A program made the translations under genes and the position numbers. DNA of 64,000 nt, taken from positions 1 to 64,000 of the forward strand of contig QVRM01005213.1 of NCBI GenBank assembly GCA_003439945.1, read 5' to 3'. Source of the stretch: Dermanyssus gallinae (lineage: Eukaryota; Arthropoda; Arachnida; Mesostigmata; Dermanyssidae). Within the stretch, counting starts at the first letter, position 1. Every line of letters begins with the position of its first letter. Under the pieces are notes generated by a model. That model saw only the letters and a program-made list of their open reading frames with translations, was not told the origin of the DNA and did not search any database. Below are positions 53,073-64,000 of this stretch, piece after piece.

Positions 53073-54297
53073 AGAATCTAATTATTTAAAGAATTTGCAA
53101 TAATACGTTAGACCCCAATAATAATAGCGCAACGACAATAACAGCAACAAGTCTCTAACCTGCGCGTAGCGTTTGCAGACGTGGCCTGGTACTTGCCTGG
53201 TATGAAATGCTCTTCAGACAAGCCAGACAGCCAGTTTCACCAGTACTCCGGAGCAGCAAGAGCACATCGTTCGTTCCTTTGTCTGATCTGTTTATCTGAC
53301 AAGTTCTTTCGCTGGTCGCATGCATTGACGACTCAAAGATCTTCTACAACTACCACTACCACAACAGCAGCAACAACAACAGCCGCAACTAGTATTACTA
53401 TCGTTACCATGGCTGCTGCCACTAAAGCAGATATTCAACCCTCAACCACACTCGACCCGCGCTCGTCTTCTTCGATCCTAGACAGCACGACGTATGATGA
53501 TGATGCCCTTTGAGTATTGTGGAAATTGTGGTAGATGGAGTTATTGCGGTTTTACATTTTCCCCCTTCGTGGGGAATGGGAGGGGGGGGTGTACGTAGAG
53601 ATGGAGAGGGGGGAATAGAGCCTTTCTTCTTTCCCTATTTCTTTTCTCGAGCTTCTTCTCTTCTCCTTTTTATCTCTCATATTTTCTTTGTACATGTCGC
53701 TCATCAGAGCGCATGGAGTGTCGAGATGCCGGCGATGAAAGATTCCCAGCATTGGCAGCAGGCAAGTGGAATCCCGCGTATGGCACAACAGCGTAGATCG
53801 GTTTTCGGTTTCCTTTCCGAGCCTTTGTACTTTGTTCTTAGCTTGTTTGTCTTCTAGTAGTTCTCCTAACTTGTGACGTCTTTTTGCCACCCGGTTTCAG
53901 AGCATCATTTTGAGAGCCATTGAGGGTGTAAGCCGGCGCCACAGAACCTATTTGCCTGCCTGGCTGGTTCGTTTGAGTAAAGTCCTATCTATCAACCGTT
54001 CATTACCGGCTGAACATTTTGACCACCACCACGATGGCGCAAATAAATCATGGGTAACGTACCACGAAGCTTGCTCAACCGGTGTGTATGAGCTTCGTCA
54101 TTGTATTCACCCAGATCGCCCATACATCGCATGCGCCAAGCGGAACAGCCAAAGAAAGATAGGAGGAAGGGGAGACCTATACGACCCTATATAAAGATAG
54201 AGTGAGAGAAGCACCGTAGCCATCGGTGCCGCGGTCGCCCGAGGACACAACAGCCAATGCGAGTGCACTTTGATATTGCTATTGCTGCGGTTGTCAT

Positions 54298-54382
54298 TCT
54301 CATTGTTATTGTTGTTGTTGTTGTGTTGTTGTTGTTGCAGTTGTTGTTGTTGTTGTTGCATGTTGTTGTAGTTGTTGTTGAT
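54298..54382 (+). repeat. (GTT)n array
   Basis: About 85 bp of mostly GTT triplets. Confidence 0.92.
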
Positions 54383-54933
54383 GCTGCATCTCTTACTCTA
54401 GCTGCAGCCTTGTGGCATACCTTGTGCTTCGGATACCCTGTGGCGTCTTCTACCGTACAACCGGAGATCCTCCATCTGCAGCGAGACGCCCGTAACCGCA
54501 GAGAGCAACCGCTATAGCCACAGGCACCAACAATTGCTGCCTGCAGCAACAACAACAACATAACAACAATAACAATAACGGCCAAACCAGCAATCGGTTT
54601 GTCATCACGGTAGCTCATCGGTGCCTGTTGACGTTGTGTAGCTTCTGATGTTGCTGCTGTGCTCGCGCTGCTTTATGCTGAGAATATGCGCACAACACGC
54701 GCGGCCAAATGGATGTTGTGATAAAGAAATAAAACCCACAAAAATGACCACAATAGCAATAACAAAAACCATAGCAAATATGGACGAGGACGACAACAAT
54801 AGCAAAACGCTGATGAGTGGCTCCGTAAAAGCCATCCGAGGTAGGCAATCCGACGAACGATTGACTATACTGTACGTTATTGTGGCCGTGAACCGCACGG
54901 GACCCTTTCGAGCTCAATAAGCTAAGAGGGTCA

Positions 54934-54994
<61 letters not shown>
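54934..54994. repeat. (ATT)n microsatellite
   Basis: About 60 bp of pure ATT triplets. Confidence 0.98.
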
Positions 54995-55327
54995 TAAGCT
55001 ATGCTGGCTGTTACGGTAGATCGAATCGATTTCTTGAGGTATCTCGTTTTTGCTTATCAGTGCGCAAAAGACGAACGAATTGTTATTAATAAAGAGATTC
55101 GCACCTTCTCTACTGCCTCCTCTTCCACCTTTTCCATCTCATGATCTATCTAGGCCGTTTGGACCTCCAAAAGGCACTAACAATTATAACATCCAACGGG
55201 CGTTAACAATTACAACATCCAGCCATTATAAATCGTGTCGGGATTGAAGCTTATATATAAATAAAAAGCCACTAGGTAATGGTAAGAGTCGTGCATGAGG
55301 TATTGGCTCCAGCACTGTTGAACATAG

Positions 55328-55472
55328 TCACTAACGTCGACGCGTTCGACGACCAGCTACTGTTTCACTTGTGTGTGTATATATATTTTTTATATATATA
55401 TAAATAAAAAATATATATATATATATACACACAAGTGAAACAGTAGCTGGTCGTCGAACGCCGTCGACGTTA

Positions 55473-55476
<4 letters not shown>
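55328..55476. repeat. Nearly perfect 149-bp hairpin
   Basis: The left arm starts TCACTAACGTCGACG and the right arm ends with its complement. The CGACGACCAGCTACTGTTTC block and CACTTGTGTGT match fully in inverted orientation. The only clear difference outside the AT-rich centre is one extra base in the right arm (GCCGTCG against GACGCG context). The centre is an AT-rich loop. The arms are about 65-70 bp. Confidence 0.85.
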
Positions 55477-55508
<32 letters not shown>

Positions 55509-55815
55509 CCTGGTATGGCTCTCAAATCGCGCTGATAACATTATAAATCGTCATCATAATATAAATAGTTGTCAACAGGTACCATACATGCATATGTGCA
55601 TATAGTAACCAAACTACCTGTAGTTCCATGCTAGGTTTCTACCTCTCTTTTCTCATTTTCAAAGTGGAAGAAAACGCTTGAGAATCCGTGCGAATAATCA
55701 TCAATCTCTAATCGTGTGGCCGAACTAAAACAAATAGCAGAGTGAAGCCGATGAAAGTACAAAGAGATTGATCCGATAGTGTTAGTTACAATAATGCATA
55801 ATTAAGTATAAATAA

Positions 55816-55871
<56 letters not shown>
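55816..55871. repeat. (AT)n microsatellite
   Basis: About 56 bp of pure AT repeat. Confidence 0.97.
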
Positions 55872-55873
<2 letters not shown>

Positions 55874-56384
55874 TGCAGACTATTAATAACGTGCCGGCTG
55901 CGTAGAAGTACAAGAGAATGGAACAGTCGGAGAAATTAACGGAAGAATCCGCAGACAAAACGGATCGGGGCGTTATCGAGCTCGGACCCGAAGCATTTTT
56001 CGTCTCTTACCAGAGAGTGTGGATCGCCCCGTCTGCCCAGCCTGCACGGCATACAGCCTTGCGACATGGCGACTGGAGACCGGTTGAAATGGGGTATCGT
56101 CTAGTCCTTCGAGCTAGCAGCACCGCCACTGTCGCGGGTGACACACCTTCACACCTCACGATGAAGTCGACACGCACGCACGCCTCACAGATGCAGATAT
56201 GAATACGCAAAAGATGTACAAAAACACGTTTGTGCATGCACACCGTGTGACACGGGTGCAATGCTTTGCCACAACAGCTTACCGCATCTGATGACGAGCG
56301 AGAGGAATATATATATAGAGAGAGAGAGAGACGGGAGAGAGAGAATCCAGTCATGCGCAGCAGCCAACGCAGACATATTCCTGT

Positions 56385-56545
56385 TGGTGTTGTTGTTGTT
56401 GTTGCTGCTGTTGTTGCTGCTATTGTTTGTTGTTGTTATTGCTGTTGTTATTGTTGCTGTTGTTATTGTTGCTGCTGCTGTTGTTGCTGCTGCGATTGTT
56501 GATGTAGCTGTTGTTGCTGCTATTTTTGTTGTTGTTGTTACCGCA
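56385..56545 (+). repeat. (GTT/GCT)n array
   Basis: 160 bp of GTT, GCT and ATT triplets. Confidence 0.92.
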
Positions 56546-57623
56546 AGTCGTAATATAATCACGCTGTAATATTATCACAATACGCAATTGTAACGCACTG
56601 TAGTCGGTCACGCACTATTGGCCGTAGAAACAGGTGTCCTAGCCCCTGCTTGCGTCGTCCTGCTGGGTTTGTCCCGCCTGTTACGCGAAATTTGCTGCAA
56701 CTTGGACGATCTGCGATAATGTTACGGTGGCTTTAGGTGCAAATCAAGGTCGATTACAACCGCATACCAAATAATTTGAACAGCCAGCACTAGGAGACAT
56801 CGAGATCGTGCTCTGAAAGCATGCAGGCCGACGCAGAATAAATGTCCGCTCGCTGACCTGAGCACGACGTCTAGACGAAAGCCTCACGCAACCCTCTCCA
56901 GTTTGGTTTCTCTCGTTTCCGTAGCTCCTTCGCCGGCACGCGTGCACAAGAAGTTCGGAGTTTGACGGCGTAAATATTGGTTGAGACTAACGCGCCACAA
57001 TTTAGCTTGAACTAAAGTCATACTGCTCATTATGTATAATTATCGTCGTTGCTAGTCAGGCATGATTTCATAAGGCACTTAAGATAGTGCTCATAAGCAC
57101 TGTTCTGGCTTGCTAATGGAATTTAGCTGTCGCCGATCCATTGTACATGAGGCACAATCGAGCGAACGAGTACAAAAGTCCAGGTAACAGGCTAGAAATA
57201 TGTGAGAATTTGTAACGAAAATGATATAAAATTGTTCTCAGCAGGCTTTCGTAAGTCAATAGCAGCGCTTCCGATAGTGATTGCCACATAATTTGAAGCG
57301 TATCGTCTCGAATCGTCACGTACCGGTGTCTCTACAGTAATCTGAGAAGCTTTATACACTAAACAACTTCTGACGCTGCGTTCCTCATATGGAACATATG
57401 TTATTAGAAATGGTTGTAAATAATATTAATAATAAGCCTCGGTAGGCTTGCTAGGACTGACGGGTTAACTATACCATTATGGGCAAATGGGAAGTGCTTT
57501 GCATGGGACGTGACCATCAGTAAGATAACTGGCTTGATCCTCAAATATTTAGCTAAACGCACTCGAAAGATTAGGGGAAATTGACGCGAGGCACTGTTTC
57601 TGAGGACAGATGCTGTATTTAAA

Positions 57624-57683
<60 letters not shown>

Positions 57684-57706
57684 TATTATTATTATTATTA
57701 TTATTA
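57624..57706. repeat. (AAT)n followed by (ATT)n, self-complementary triplet array
   Basis: About 59 bp of AAT repeat switches at 57,682 into about 24 bp of ATT repeat, so the two halves can pair. Confidence 0.9.
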
Positions 57707-58230
57707 TAAAGCAGTCCAGTATTGGGAACAGACAAAACGTCAATATATTGTCGGAAGGTATGTTCGCGGTGTAAAGTGTTGCTGTTGTAATTGTCTAGCA
57801 AAATTAGCGCAAACGACATATAATAAATAATGATAGACGAAACAAGTTGCCGAGCGAGCCTTTAGATGAACATAGATCTCTGTACTCTAAACATTATTCA
57901 TGCAAACTTGTATATATATGAGGGAGAAAAAGAGAAAAAGAAAAGAGAGGGTGATATCGTAAAGAACCCGGTGAGAGCCCCAAAAGCGGGTAAGTTGTAG
58001 TGTGCGTAATTGGGCACTTATTGTAACTGCTGCACGACGAAAGATCATTAATAAGAGGGCAAAAAATATAGCAATGATAAGTGAGCGTCTCTGCGTCTGT
58101 GTATATGTGTTTATGTGTATGAGGCAGATACACAAAGACAGAGAGAGAGGGAGAGAGGGGGGTGCACAAACCGGTGGTTGACCAGAGAGAGAAAAAGGGG
58201 ATGAACAGGTCCAACGACAACACTCATTAT

Positions 58231-58290
58231 GTTAATAATAATAATATAATATATATTATTATATATAATAATATTATTATTATTATTAAA
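58231..58290. repeat. AT-only palindrome
   Basis: A TAA-triplet run turns into a TTA-triplet run through ATATATTATTATATAT, giving a nearly self-complementary 60-bp block. Confidence 0.75.
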
Positions 58291-58963
58291 GCTATCGTCG
58301 TCGAGAAACGCATCGCCACCGCCGCCGACTTGTGATTATATGCACGCCCAAGGCATGGACTATCGTCGCGGTCTGCCCGATAAACATCGATAGCTGTGGC
58401 GTTCACCGGCCTACGGCCTGCTGGTGATCCCCTACTAGATGATACCCAGCGGTCAAGCTGAAACCACTGGCGAGCTCATCTAATAACTAGTAGCCACATA
58501 CCTGACAAACACGAGCATAGCAACACAGCATACAGACGGCACCCGTGACGAGGAGCACCTCCTGTATACACGGGACAGTATCGACACGCCTTCAATACGC
58601 CCCAGCCTACCCCGCCTTACCTCACTTTAGCCATTTTCGCGGCTCTAATTCGAGAAACACGTGGTAGTTCGTTCGTTGTGAAGACATTGCCTGTCGTTTG
58701 AAATGACGGCATGCTGTTATGCTGCGTCCTGAAGTTCCTCTGCGCATCACCTGCGTCTCTACATACGTTCACTGCTGGCTGAAAACAGGGGCGGCGGCTT
58801 CTCTCAATGGTGTTTTGGGCTTTGGAGCAACAACGACATGTAGCCAAGCTATGCACTAATGTGCTATACGGATCTATTAGTCTTGTTGACGTACATTAAA
58901 TTGCATAATTAAAACGATATTATGAATTACAAATGATAACTTGAATCCACAGGCACACACATT

Positions 58964-58970
<7 letters not shown>

Positions 58971-59000
<30 letters not shown>

Positions 59001-59081
59001 AAGGCGAGCACTGCCGAGTGTGCAAATGTATTGTAATTGATTAATAAATCATCACAATATTTTCTATATATACAAATATAG

Positions 59082-59141
<60 letters not shown>
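58971..59141. repeat. Cluster of (AT)n arrays
   Basis: Three AT arrays separated by short unique segments. Confidence 0.95.
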
Positions 59142-59147
<6 letters not shown>

Positions 59148-59497
59148 AACCATATCGACGCGCTGAAGAGCCAAAGCATTAAACATACCAGGTGTGTTAT
59201 CGGGATATTGCCATAAAAAGCTGGCCACTTTCACTACATTTTCAGGCTATTCAATAGATATTCTAGGCGAACTTTAGCCGAAGTTATAATATCATAACGA
59301 CAGCTGGTAATGTGCCGAGTACTAAGTATGTATGTGCGTATAAATATGTAGATATTCAGAAAATCATGGGTAAACGATTGATTACCTTGCTTAACATTTG
59401 GCTGGCTGGCTGGCTGACTGTACTGAGTGGTTTACGTAGATGATCCGATAGTGGGCGGGAAAAGCGTACCCCATCCGGTGTACAGTGTGATGCGCGA

Positions 59498-59575
59498 ATG
59501 ACCAGCGCGGACGCAGTCGCGGCGAATCAGGAGATCTCCGCGCGACTCAGCAGGGCAGCCGAATATGAGAGGTAG
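59498..59575 (+). CDS. Possible short coding segment, product unknown
   Basis: ATG at 59,498 begins MTSADAVAANQEISARLSRA and ends at a stop 25 codons later; a weak donor (AG, then GTAGTT) overlaps the stop. Codon choice is GC-rich and the peptide could form an amphipathic helix. It is too short to identify. Confidence 0.15.
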   Translation: MTSADAVAANQEISARLSRAAEYER

Positions 59576-59670
59576 TTGAGAATGGAGGAAATATGCTCTC
59601 GCCACAGAAAACAGGCAAAGATGTCACCTAGGCGTGGAGTGATGATGATGATGATGATGACGATGCCTAG

Positions 59671-59859
59671 ATGGCTGTGGACCAGGTCAGGAACGCTTCG
59701 GTCGATTTGCAGCGTTTTCTGTCCACGCTCACGCAAGCCTCGTTCGACGTGCGCGTTAGAACGCAAGCCTGTTTCAGGCCGGATGAAACTCGAACGAACG
59801 TCGTTGGCACTAAAAATCTTGGCGCTGCTTACTATATCACTATCGTTGAGAATCGTTAA
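59671..59859 (+). CDS. Possible coding segment, product unknown
   Basis: Sixty-two codons starting MAVDQVRNASVDLQRFLSTL in ordinary-looking codons, followed by a less protein-like end. It lies 100 bp after the short segment at 59.5 kb and could be part of the same gene, but a GAT run separates them and no splice sites are convincing. Confidence 0.15.
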   Translation: MAVDQVRNASVDLQRFLSTLTQASFDVRVRTQACFRPDETRTNVVGTKNLGAAYYITIVENR

Positions 59860-59865
59860 ATAATT

Positions 59866-60000
59866 TTTTCGTTGTTGTTATTGTTGCTGTTGTTGTTGTT
59901 GCTGCTACTTTTTTAGTTCTTGTTGCTGTTGTCGTTGTTGCTCTCAACTGTATTGCTGCGGTCACTGTTGTTGTTATTGTTGTTGTTGTGCATGCAATAC
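59866..60000 (+). repeat. (GTT)n array
   Basis: GTT/GCT triplets with interruptions; a complementary (CAA)n tract lies at 60,243-60,285, so the two could pair. Confidence 0.9.
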
Positions 60001-60699
60001 AACTGCAAACTGCGGAATAGCGCCTTGGCGGCGGAATCGGATCCGAACAGTGGCGAAGAAGGGTTGCGGTCAGGTCGGCGGCTATGTAAGACGCGCAGAA
60101 AGCACGGCAAACTCTCCGCGGAGCAGCGAATACGCCAGCATAGATGGATGACGACCGCCAGCAATGTACATAGCGATGTATGACGACTATACATGTACAT
60201 ATGCAGACGACTGTACAACAACGACAACAATGACAGCAATAACAACGGCGACTGATAACAACAACAACAACAACAACAATGCCAACGATGACTCGCAGGC
60301 CCTCCCTCACTCTGCCTCGCAGGCAGGTGGTCGTGACTGACTGGTGAAGGCCAGCCTTCATCCAAACTATACGACGCGAGAAGACAGCCGCCGAACACAG
60401 TGACAGCGTGACAGCCACTAAAACACTAAACACGTGACTGTATATATATGCATATCGGTCGTCGAGTCGGAGTTGCGGCGTGCGAAACAGCAACAGCAGC
60501 GGGAGCCATGATTCAGGCTCAGGTTCCGCCTGACAGATCTCGCACACACTCACGCAGACTCGAGGATCTGCGGCGTATCTGGGTTGGCACAATAGAGGTT
60601 CGTACATCTGTGTACGCAGGGAAGGATGTATACGGCAATGTTGTATTTGTCCTCGTCGACGACGACGACCACGAGAACGACGACGAAAGACAACGATGA

Positions 60700-60837
60700 C
60701 GAGATGCAAAGGTGAACAGGCTCGCCGTCACCAGCTCGCCGGAACAGGAGGCGGTCGAGGAGACGCCCCTGCTGCCGCGTGGCACTGGCGGCCGGCGGTC
60801 AAGTGGCCGCGCCCCGTCCGTCTTCGACGCTCGCTGA
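60700..60837 (+). CDS. Open GC-rich segment, product unknown
   Basis: Forty-five codons without an ATG contain EQEAVEETPLLPRG, a dileucine-like motif seen in many membrane-protein tails, and end SVFDAR then stop. No good acceptor precedes it; the minus strand is open here too, so a chance GC-rich effect is possible. Confidence 0.12.
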   Translation, partial: RDAKVNRLAVTSSPEQEAVEETPLLPRGTGGRRSSGRAPSVFDAR

Positions 60838-60929
60838 CGGCGGTGTGAAGAAGACGCACGAACGAACGCACGCCGCACGGCTGAGCGCTGAAACCGGCAC
60901 CATACGTTATTAACGGCAGCCGCAAAGTT

Positions 60930-61450
60930 GATGTTTGATGCTGCTGATGATGAGGTGATGATGATGATGATGATGTCGATGATGAGGTGATGGTGAAGTT
61001 GCTGATGATGATGAGGTGATGGTGAAGTTGCTGATGATGATGAGGTGATGGTGAAGTTGCCGATGATGAAGTGATGATGGGGATGCTGATGCTGTTGATG
61101 ATGAGATGATGATGAAGATGCTGATGCTGTTGATGATGAGATGATGATGGGGATGCTGATGCTGTTGATGATGAGGTGATACTGATGGGGATGCTGCAGA
61201 TGATGTTGATGATGGGGTGATGCTAATGCTGATGGTGCGATGATGTTGAAGAAAATGATGAGGTGATGGTAAAGTTGCTGATGATGATGTCGAAGAAGAT
61301 GAAGGTGATGATAATGATAATGATGATGATAATGGGGATGATGGGGATGATGTCGATGATGATTGTGTCGACGTTGTTGATGGTGATGATGTTGATGGCA
61401 ACGCTCTTGATAATGATGATGATGATGTCGGTGACGGTGTTGTTGGAGAG
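60930..61450 (+). repeat. GAT-based minisatellite
   Basis: The whole block is made of GATGAT triplets arranged into higher-order units: three units of about 31 bp with GATGAGGTGATGGTGAAGTT (60,975-61,070), then units of about 40-55 bp with GGGATGCTGATGCTGTTGAT. It creates open frames on both strands rich in Met/Asp or Ser/His/Ile, which are not genes. Confidence 0.9.
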
Positions 61451-62046
61451 GTAAGGGAGCGCGATGACGGTCGGCGGTGTATGCTGATGGCTGGTGGCGT
61501 TATTTCTGCTAACTGCTGCTGCTACTTCAGCTGATGCTGGTGCCGCTGGTGAGGTACTGGCAACCTCGACAACGATGACGACGAAGATGACGACGACGAC
61601 GACGAAAACGAGAACAACACGAGATAGATGGATGGATGTATGGGTGGACGGACAGGGAAACGGTGCTCTGCGTTCGGTCGCTCTGCAGTGCACACCGCTC
61701 ACAGATGCCCGCCTGCCTGTTTGACTGGCTGGCTGACTGGGATGGTCAGCCTCGTACCTGCTGTATTGTCAGTTTACCTACGTATGTATCGATCTATCTA
61801 TCTATCGGTGTGACTGTCCTTCTCTCTCTCTTTTGCTATTGGTCAATCGAGGTGGACCGGTTGAAGTGCCGGGTGAAGACGGATCTGCATCCAGCTGAGT
61901 GTTGTCTGTCCGCTGTCAATCGTTCCTAGCTTGGACAGTTACTCGCACATTTTGCTCGTAGTAGTGGTAGAAGCAGTAGTGTTATTGGGTTGCAGCAGCA
62001 CTCTGCTGTCCGTAACGATATCCATCGCCGTCTCAGCCGCCCCAGG

Positions 62047-62052
<6 letters not shown>

Positions 62053-62077
<25 letters not shown>

Positions 62078-62190
62078 TCTCTTCATGGTCGTGAGTGCTC
62101 GCGGTAGTAATGTTGTTGTTGCTGTTGTTTTTGTTTTTGTTGTTGTTATTGTTGTTGTTTTTGTTGTTGCTGTTGTTGTTGTTGCTTTCT
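62053..62190 (+). repeat. (GTT)n array
   Basis: GTT/GCT/TTTTTG units for about 135 bp. Confidence 0.92.
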
Positions 62191-62399
62191 GTGCATGATC
62201 ATGATCATCAGACTCAGATCATGAACGAACCATGATGATGATGATGCTTCATAGTGGTGGTAGCGTTCAGCGTTCTTCGCTCGTCTGAGGGCGACTGTCT
62301 GAACAGTGTGAGTCCGTCCGGGCGGCACACGCGTCACGCGCCGCAATGCTGAGTCCAGCAGAACAACAAGTCCGTGTCACCAACACGAAAACGTCGACG

Positions 62400-62575
62400 A
62401 TACTACTGCTCCTGCTGCTGCTGCTGATGATGATGATGATAATGATGAGGGTGGCGGTGTTGATGTTGATGATAATAATCATGGTGATATTGATGATGGT
62501 TATGATGATGGCAGCAGCAACGATAACGGCGGCAGCGGCAACAACAACAACAACAACAACAACAACAAACAACAG
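62400..62575 (+). repeat. (GAT)n and (CAA)n arrays
   Basis: CTG and GAT triplets followed by about 40 bp of CAA. Confidence 0.9.
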
Positions 62576-63022
62576 CGGGAGAGGGTGATGTCTATTGCTG
62601 CTGAGGTGAGGGTGGTGGTGGTAGTGGACGAGGAGCATGAAGAAGGGGAAAAGGAGAACCACGACAACGATGATGGCGACGCATGAACACGAAAAAGCTG
62701 ACGAAGGCGATGAAGGTGAAGGTGAAGAAAAAGAAGAAAACGAAGAAAATCTGGGTGGGGTTGTTCGTCGTCGTCACTGCCTCGCCGGAGCAAAGCAAAA
62801 ATCAGAACGACAAAGAGGGAGAGAAAGAAGCAGTAGCTGCTGTAGTCGCAAGCGAGACTAAGAAAGGGACGGAAACGAGAGAAAGAGAGCCAAGGAAAAG
62901 AGAGCAAAGAGATCACTATCACGTCAGTATGACGCTACGTGGCGACGGCAATTCGATAACTTGGTCTTTTACATGGCAATGCTTAATGCGCCTGCCAGGC
63001 CTATATATATACGGATATATTT

Positions 63023-63178
63023 GCAGACACTGACGATAGCCTTCTCTGCAAAATGTCCTTAGTTGTTACAATTGTTGAAATGTGTAATCATGGAAATTAT
63101 AAGAGCAATGAGAAATGATTAAATTTAAATACATTTGCCGTCTGAAGAGACGGTCTCATTAGAAAAACAGAAAAAAAT
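63023..63178 (+). repeat. Hairpin-tailed dispersed repeat, copy 2
   Basis: Collinear with the copy at 1.06 kb, at an estimated 70-75% identity by eye. The 3' hairpin is preserved and stronger here (CCGTCT-GAAG-AGACGG, 6 bp). The tail is A-rich and runs towards an (AT)n array. Confidence 0.65.
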
Positions 63179-63186
63179 ACATATGT

Positions 63187-63242
63187 ATATATATATATAT
63201 ATATATATATTAAACGCGCACTCCAGAGTAGTGTTGCAATAA

Positions 63243-63288
<46 letters not shown>

Positions 63289-63477
63289 GACCAAGATAAT
63301 TAATGCGCCTTTATTACTATTATCACATAAAATGTTGTGTTGTGCAATGGTTTTGATGTTGTGTAGTATTCGACAGCATAGGCTGCGTGGCAGCAAACGT
63401 GGCATCAATCTTGATATTTAACAGACACACACATGATGTACACATACAACACGTAATATATATATATATATATATAT

Positions 63478-63519
<42 letters not shown>

Positions 63520-63579
63520 GATATATATATATATATATATATCTATATATCCTCTATCTATATATATATATATATAGTG
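63187..63579. repeat. (AT)n, (TAA)n and (AT)n cluster
   Basis: AT array at 63,187-63,210, TAA array at 63,243-63,287 and a long interrupted AT array at 63,455-63,579. Confidence 0.95.
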
Positions 63580-64000
63580 CTTATTAATGCGGTTAAAAGG
63601 AATTCTCATGACCCATTTAGCCAGTCGCCAAGCCAACAATGCGTTAATAAGTTTATGAAGCCACGGCCTAACGAACCATTGACTTCCCACCCGACCGTTG
63701 ACCATTGTACTAATATGCATAATAATTATCACATTATATATTTCTATTAAGCATTACGTCCAGCGGGGCAACGCGATCTCAGTTTGAGGTCGCTTGCCGA
63801 ATGGTGCACACCAGGGCTGTTATAGGCTGAAAGTTAACACGTTCATTTACACAGGATTGTAATATAAATTGATTAATAAAAAATTTGAAGTCACATGTGA
63901 AAAAAAAAAAATTAAGCATTACTATGTTACACAAGAAACTAGTCCTCGGCATTGGCCCCTATGCGGGTTGTTGAATCCCAAAGTCATAGCATCAGACTTC

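Larger units (their letters stand above)
48131..55327. other. Non-coding with SINEs
   Basis: Besides the listed SINEs and minisatellite, there are (AT)n arrays at 48.73, 49.02, 52.51 and 53.04 kb. A CAT/GAT run at 49.18-49.24 kb gives a histidine-rich frame that looks like repeat translation. Confidence 0.45.
55477..59497. other. Non-coding
   Basis: AT arrays, self-complementary AAT/ATT arrays and a GTT array; a G/A-rich strand at 57.92-58.2 kb. No exon recognised. Confidence 0.5.
61451..64000. other. Non-coding, repeat-rich end of window
   Basis: GTT, GAT and CAA arrays, an A/G-rich block at 62.63-62.92 kb, the second hairpin-tailed repeat, and AT arrays. The last 400 bases show nothing recognisable. 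Confidence 0.5.

Noticed and set aside
59840..60709. 289-codon minus-strand open frame
   Set aside because: It covers complementary GTT and CAA arrays; composition is dominated by Val, Cys, Asn and Thr from the repeats.
60910..61702. Ser/Thr/His-rich and Met-rich frames on both strands
   Set aside because: Triplet periodicity of the GAT minisatellite keeps all frames open.

Overview
This is eukaryotic nuclear DNA that is mostly non-coding. It has no bacterial-style gene packing and no operons. It is crowded with microsatellites: very long (AT)n, (TAA)n and (CAA/CAG)n runs. It also carries several families of tRNA-derived SINEs and a dead LINE. The one protein-coding exon I can name is an unc-76/FEZ exon with a proper splice donor. 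Its wording is close to the invertebrate form of the family. Together with the repeat content this points to an arthropod; a chelicerate such as a mite or tick is a guess, not a conclusion.

Layout. From 1 to about 34.4 kb I find no convincing exon. This stretch holds one copy of a two-copy hairpin-tailed repeat (1.06-1.22 kb), a 25-bp snap-back hairpin (6.5 kb), SINE-1 copies (7.4, 10.4, 26.7 kb), a decayed non-LTR retrotransposon reverse transcriptase (10.87-11.8 kb), two SINE-2 copies in tandem (21.7-22.1 kb) and another at 30.9 kb. Because the unc-76 exon lies on the minus strand at 34.4-34.9 kb and no later exon was found below it, this whole stretch is probably its first coding intron.

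From 34.4 to 36.5 kb is the functional core of the window. It holds the first coding exon of unc-76 (minus strand), a CAG/CAA-rich upstream segment, a 500-bp purine-rich tract with a CTCF-like motif at 36,013, and a possible first coding exon on the plus strand at 36,429 that ends exactly at a splice donor. This looks like a divergent promoter pair.

From 36.5 to 64 kb the DNA is again intron-like or intergenic. It contains a roughly 850-bp foldback element (39.42-40.28 kb), SINE-1 copies (41.7, 50.4 kb), SINE-2 copies (47.2, 49.6, 51.8 kb), a third tRNA-like SINE head (51.3 kb), a nearly perfect 149-bp hairpin (55.33-55.48 kb), a GAT-based minisatellite (60.9-61.45 kb) and the second copy of the hairpin-tailed repeat (63.0 kb). 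A few GC-rich open segments (48.0, 59.5-59.9, 60.7 kb) may be unidentified exons but are weakly supported.

I did not find a new defence, biosynthetic or mobile gene system. The most unusual content is structural: the inverted repeats, and SINE families that share a body but carry different tRNA-like heads. All calls come from reading the sequence by eye; no search was run.
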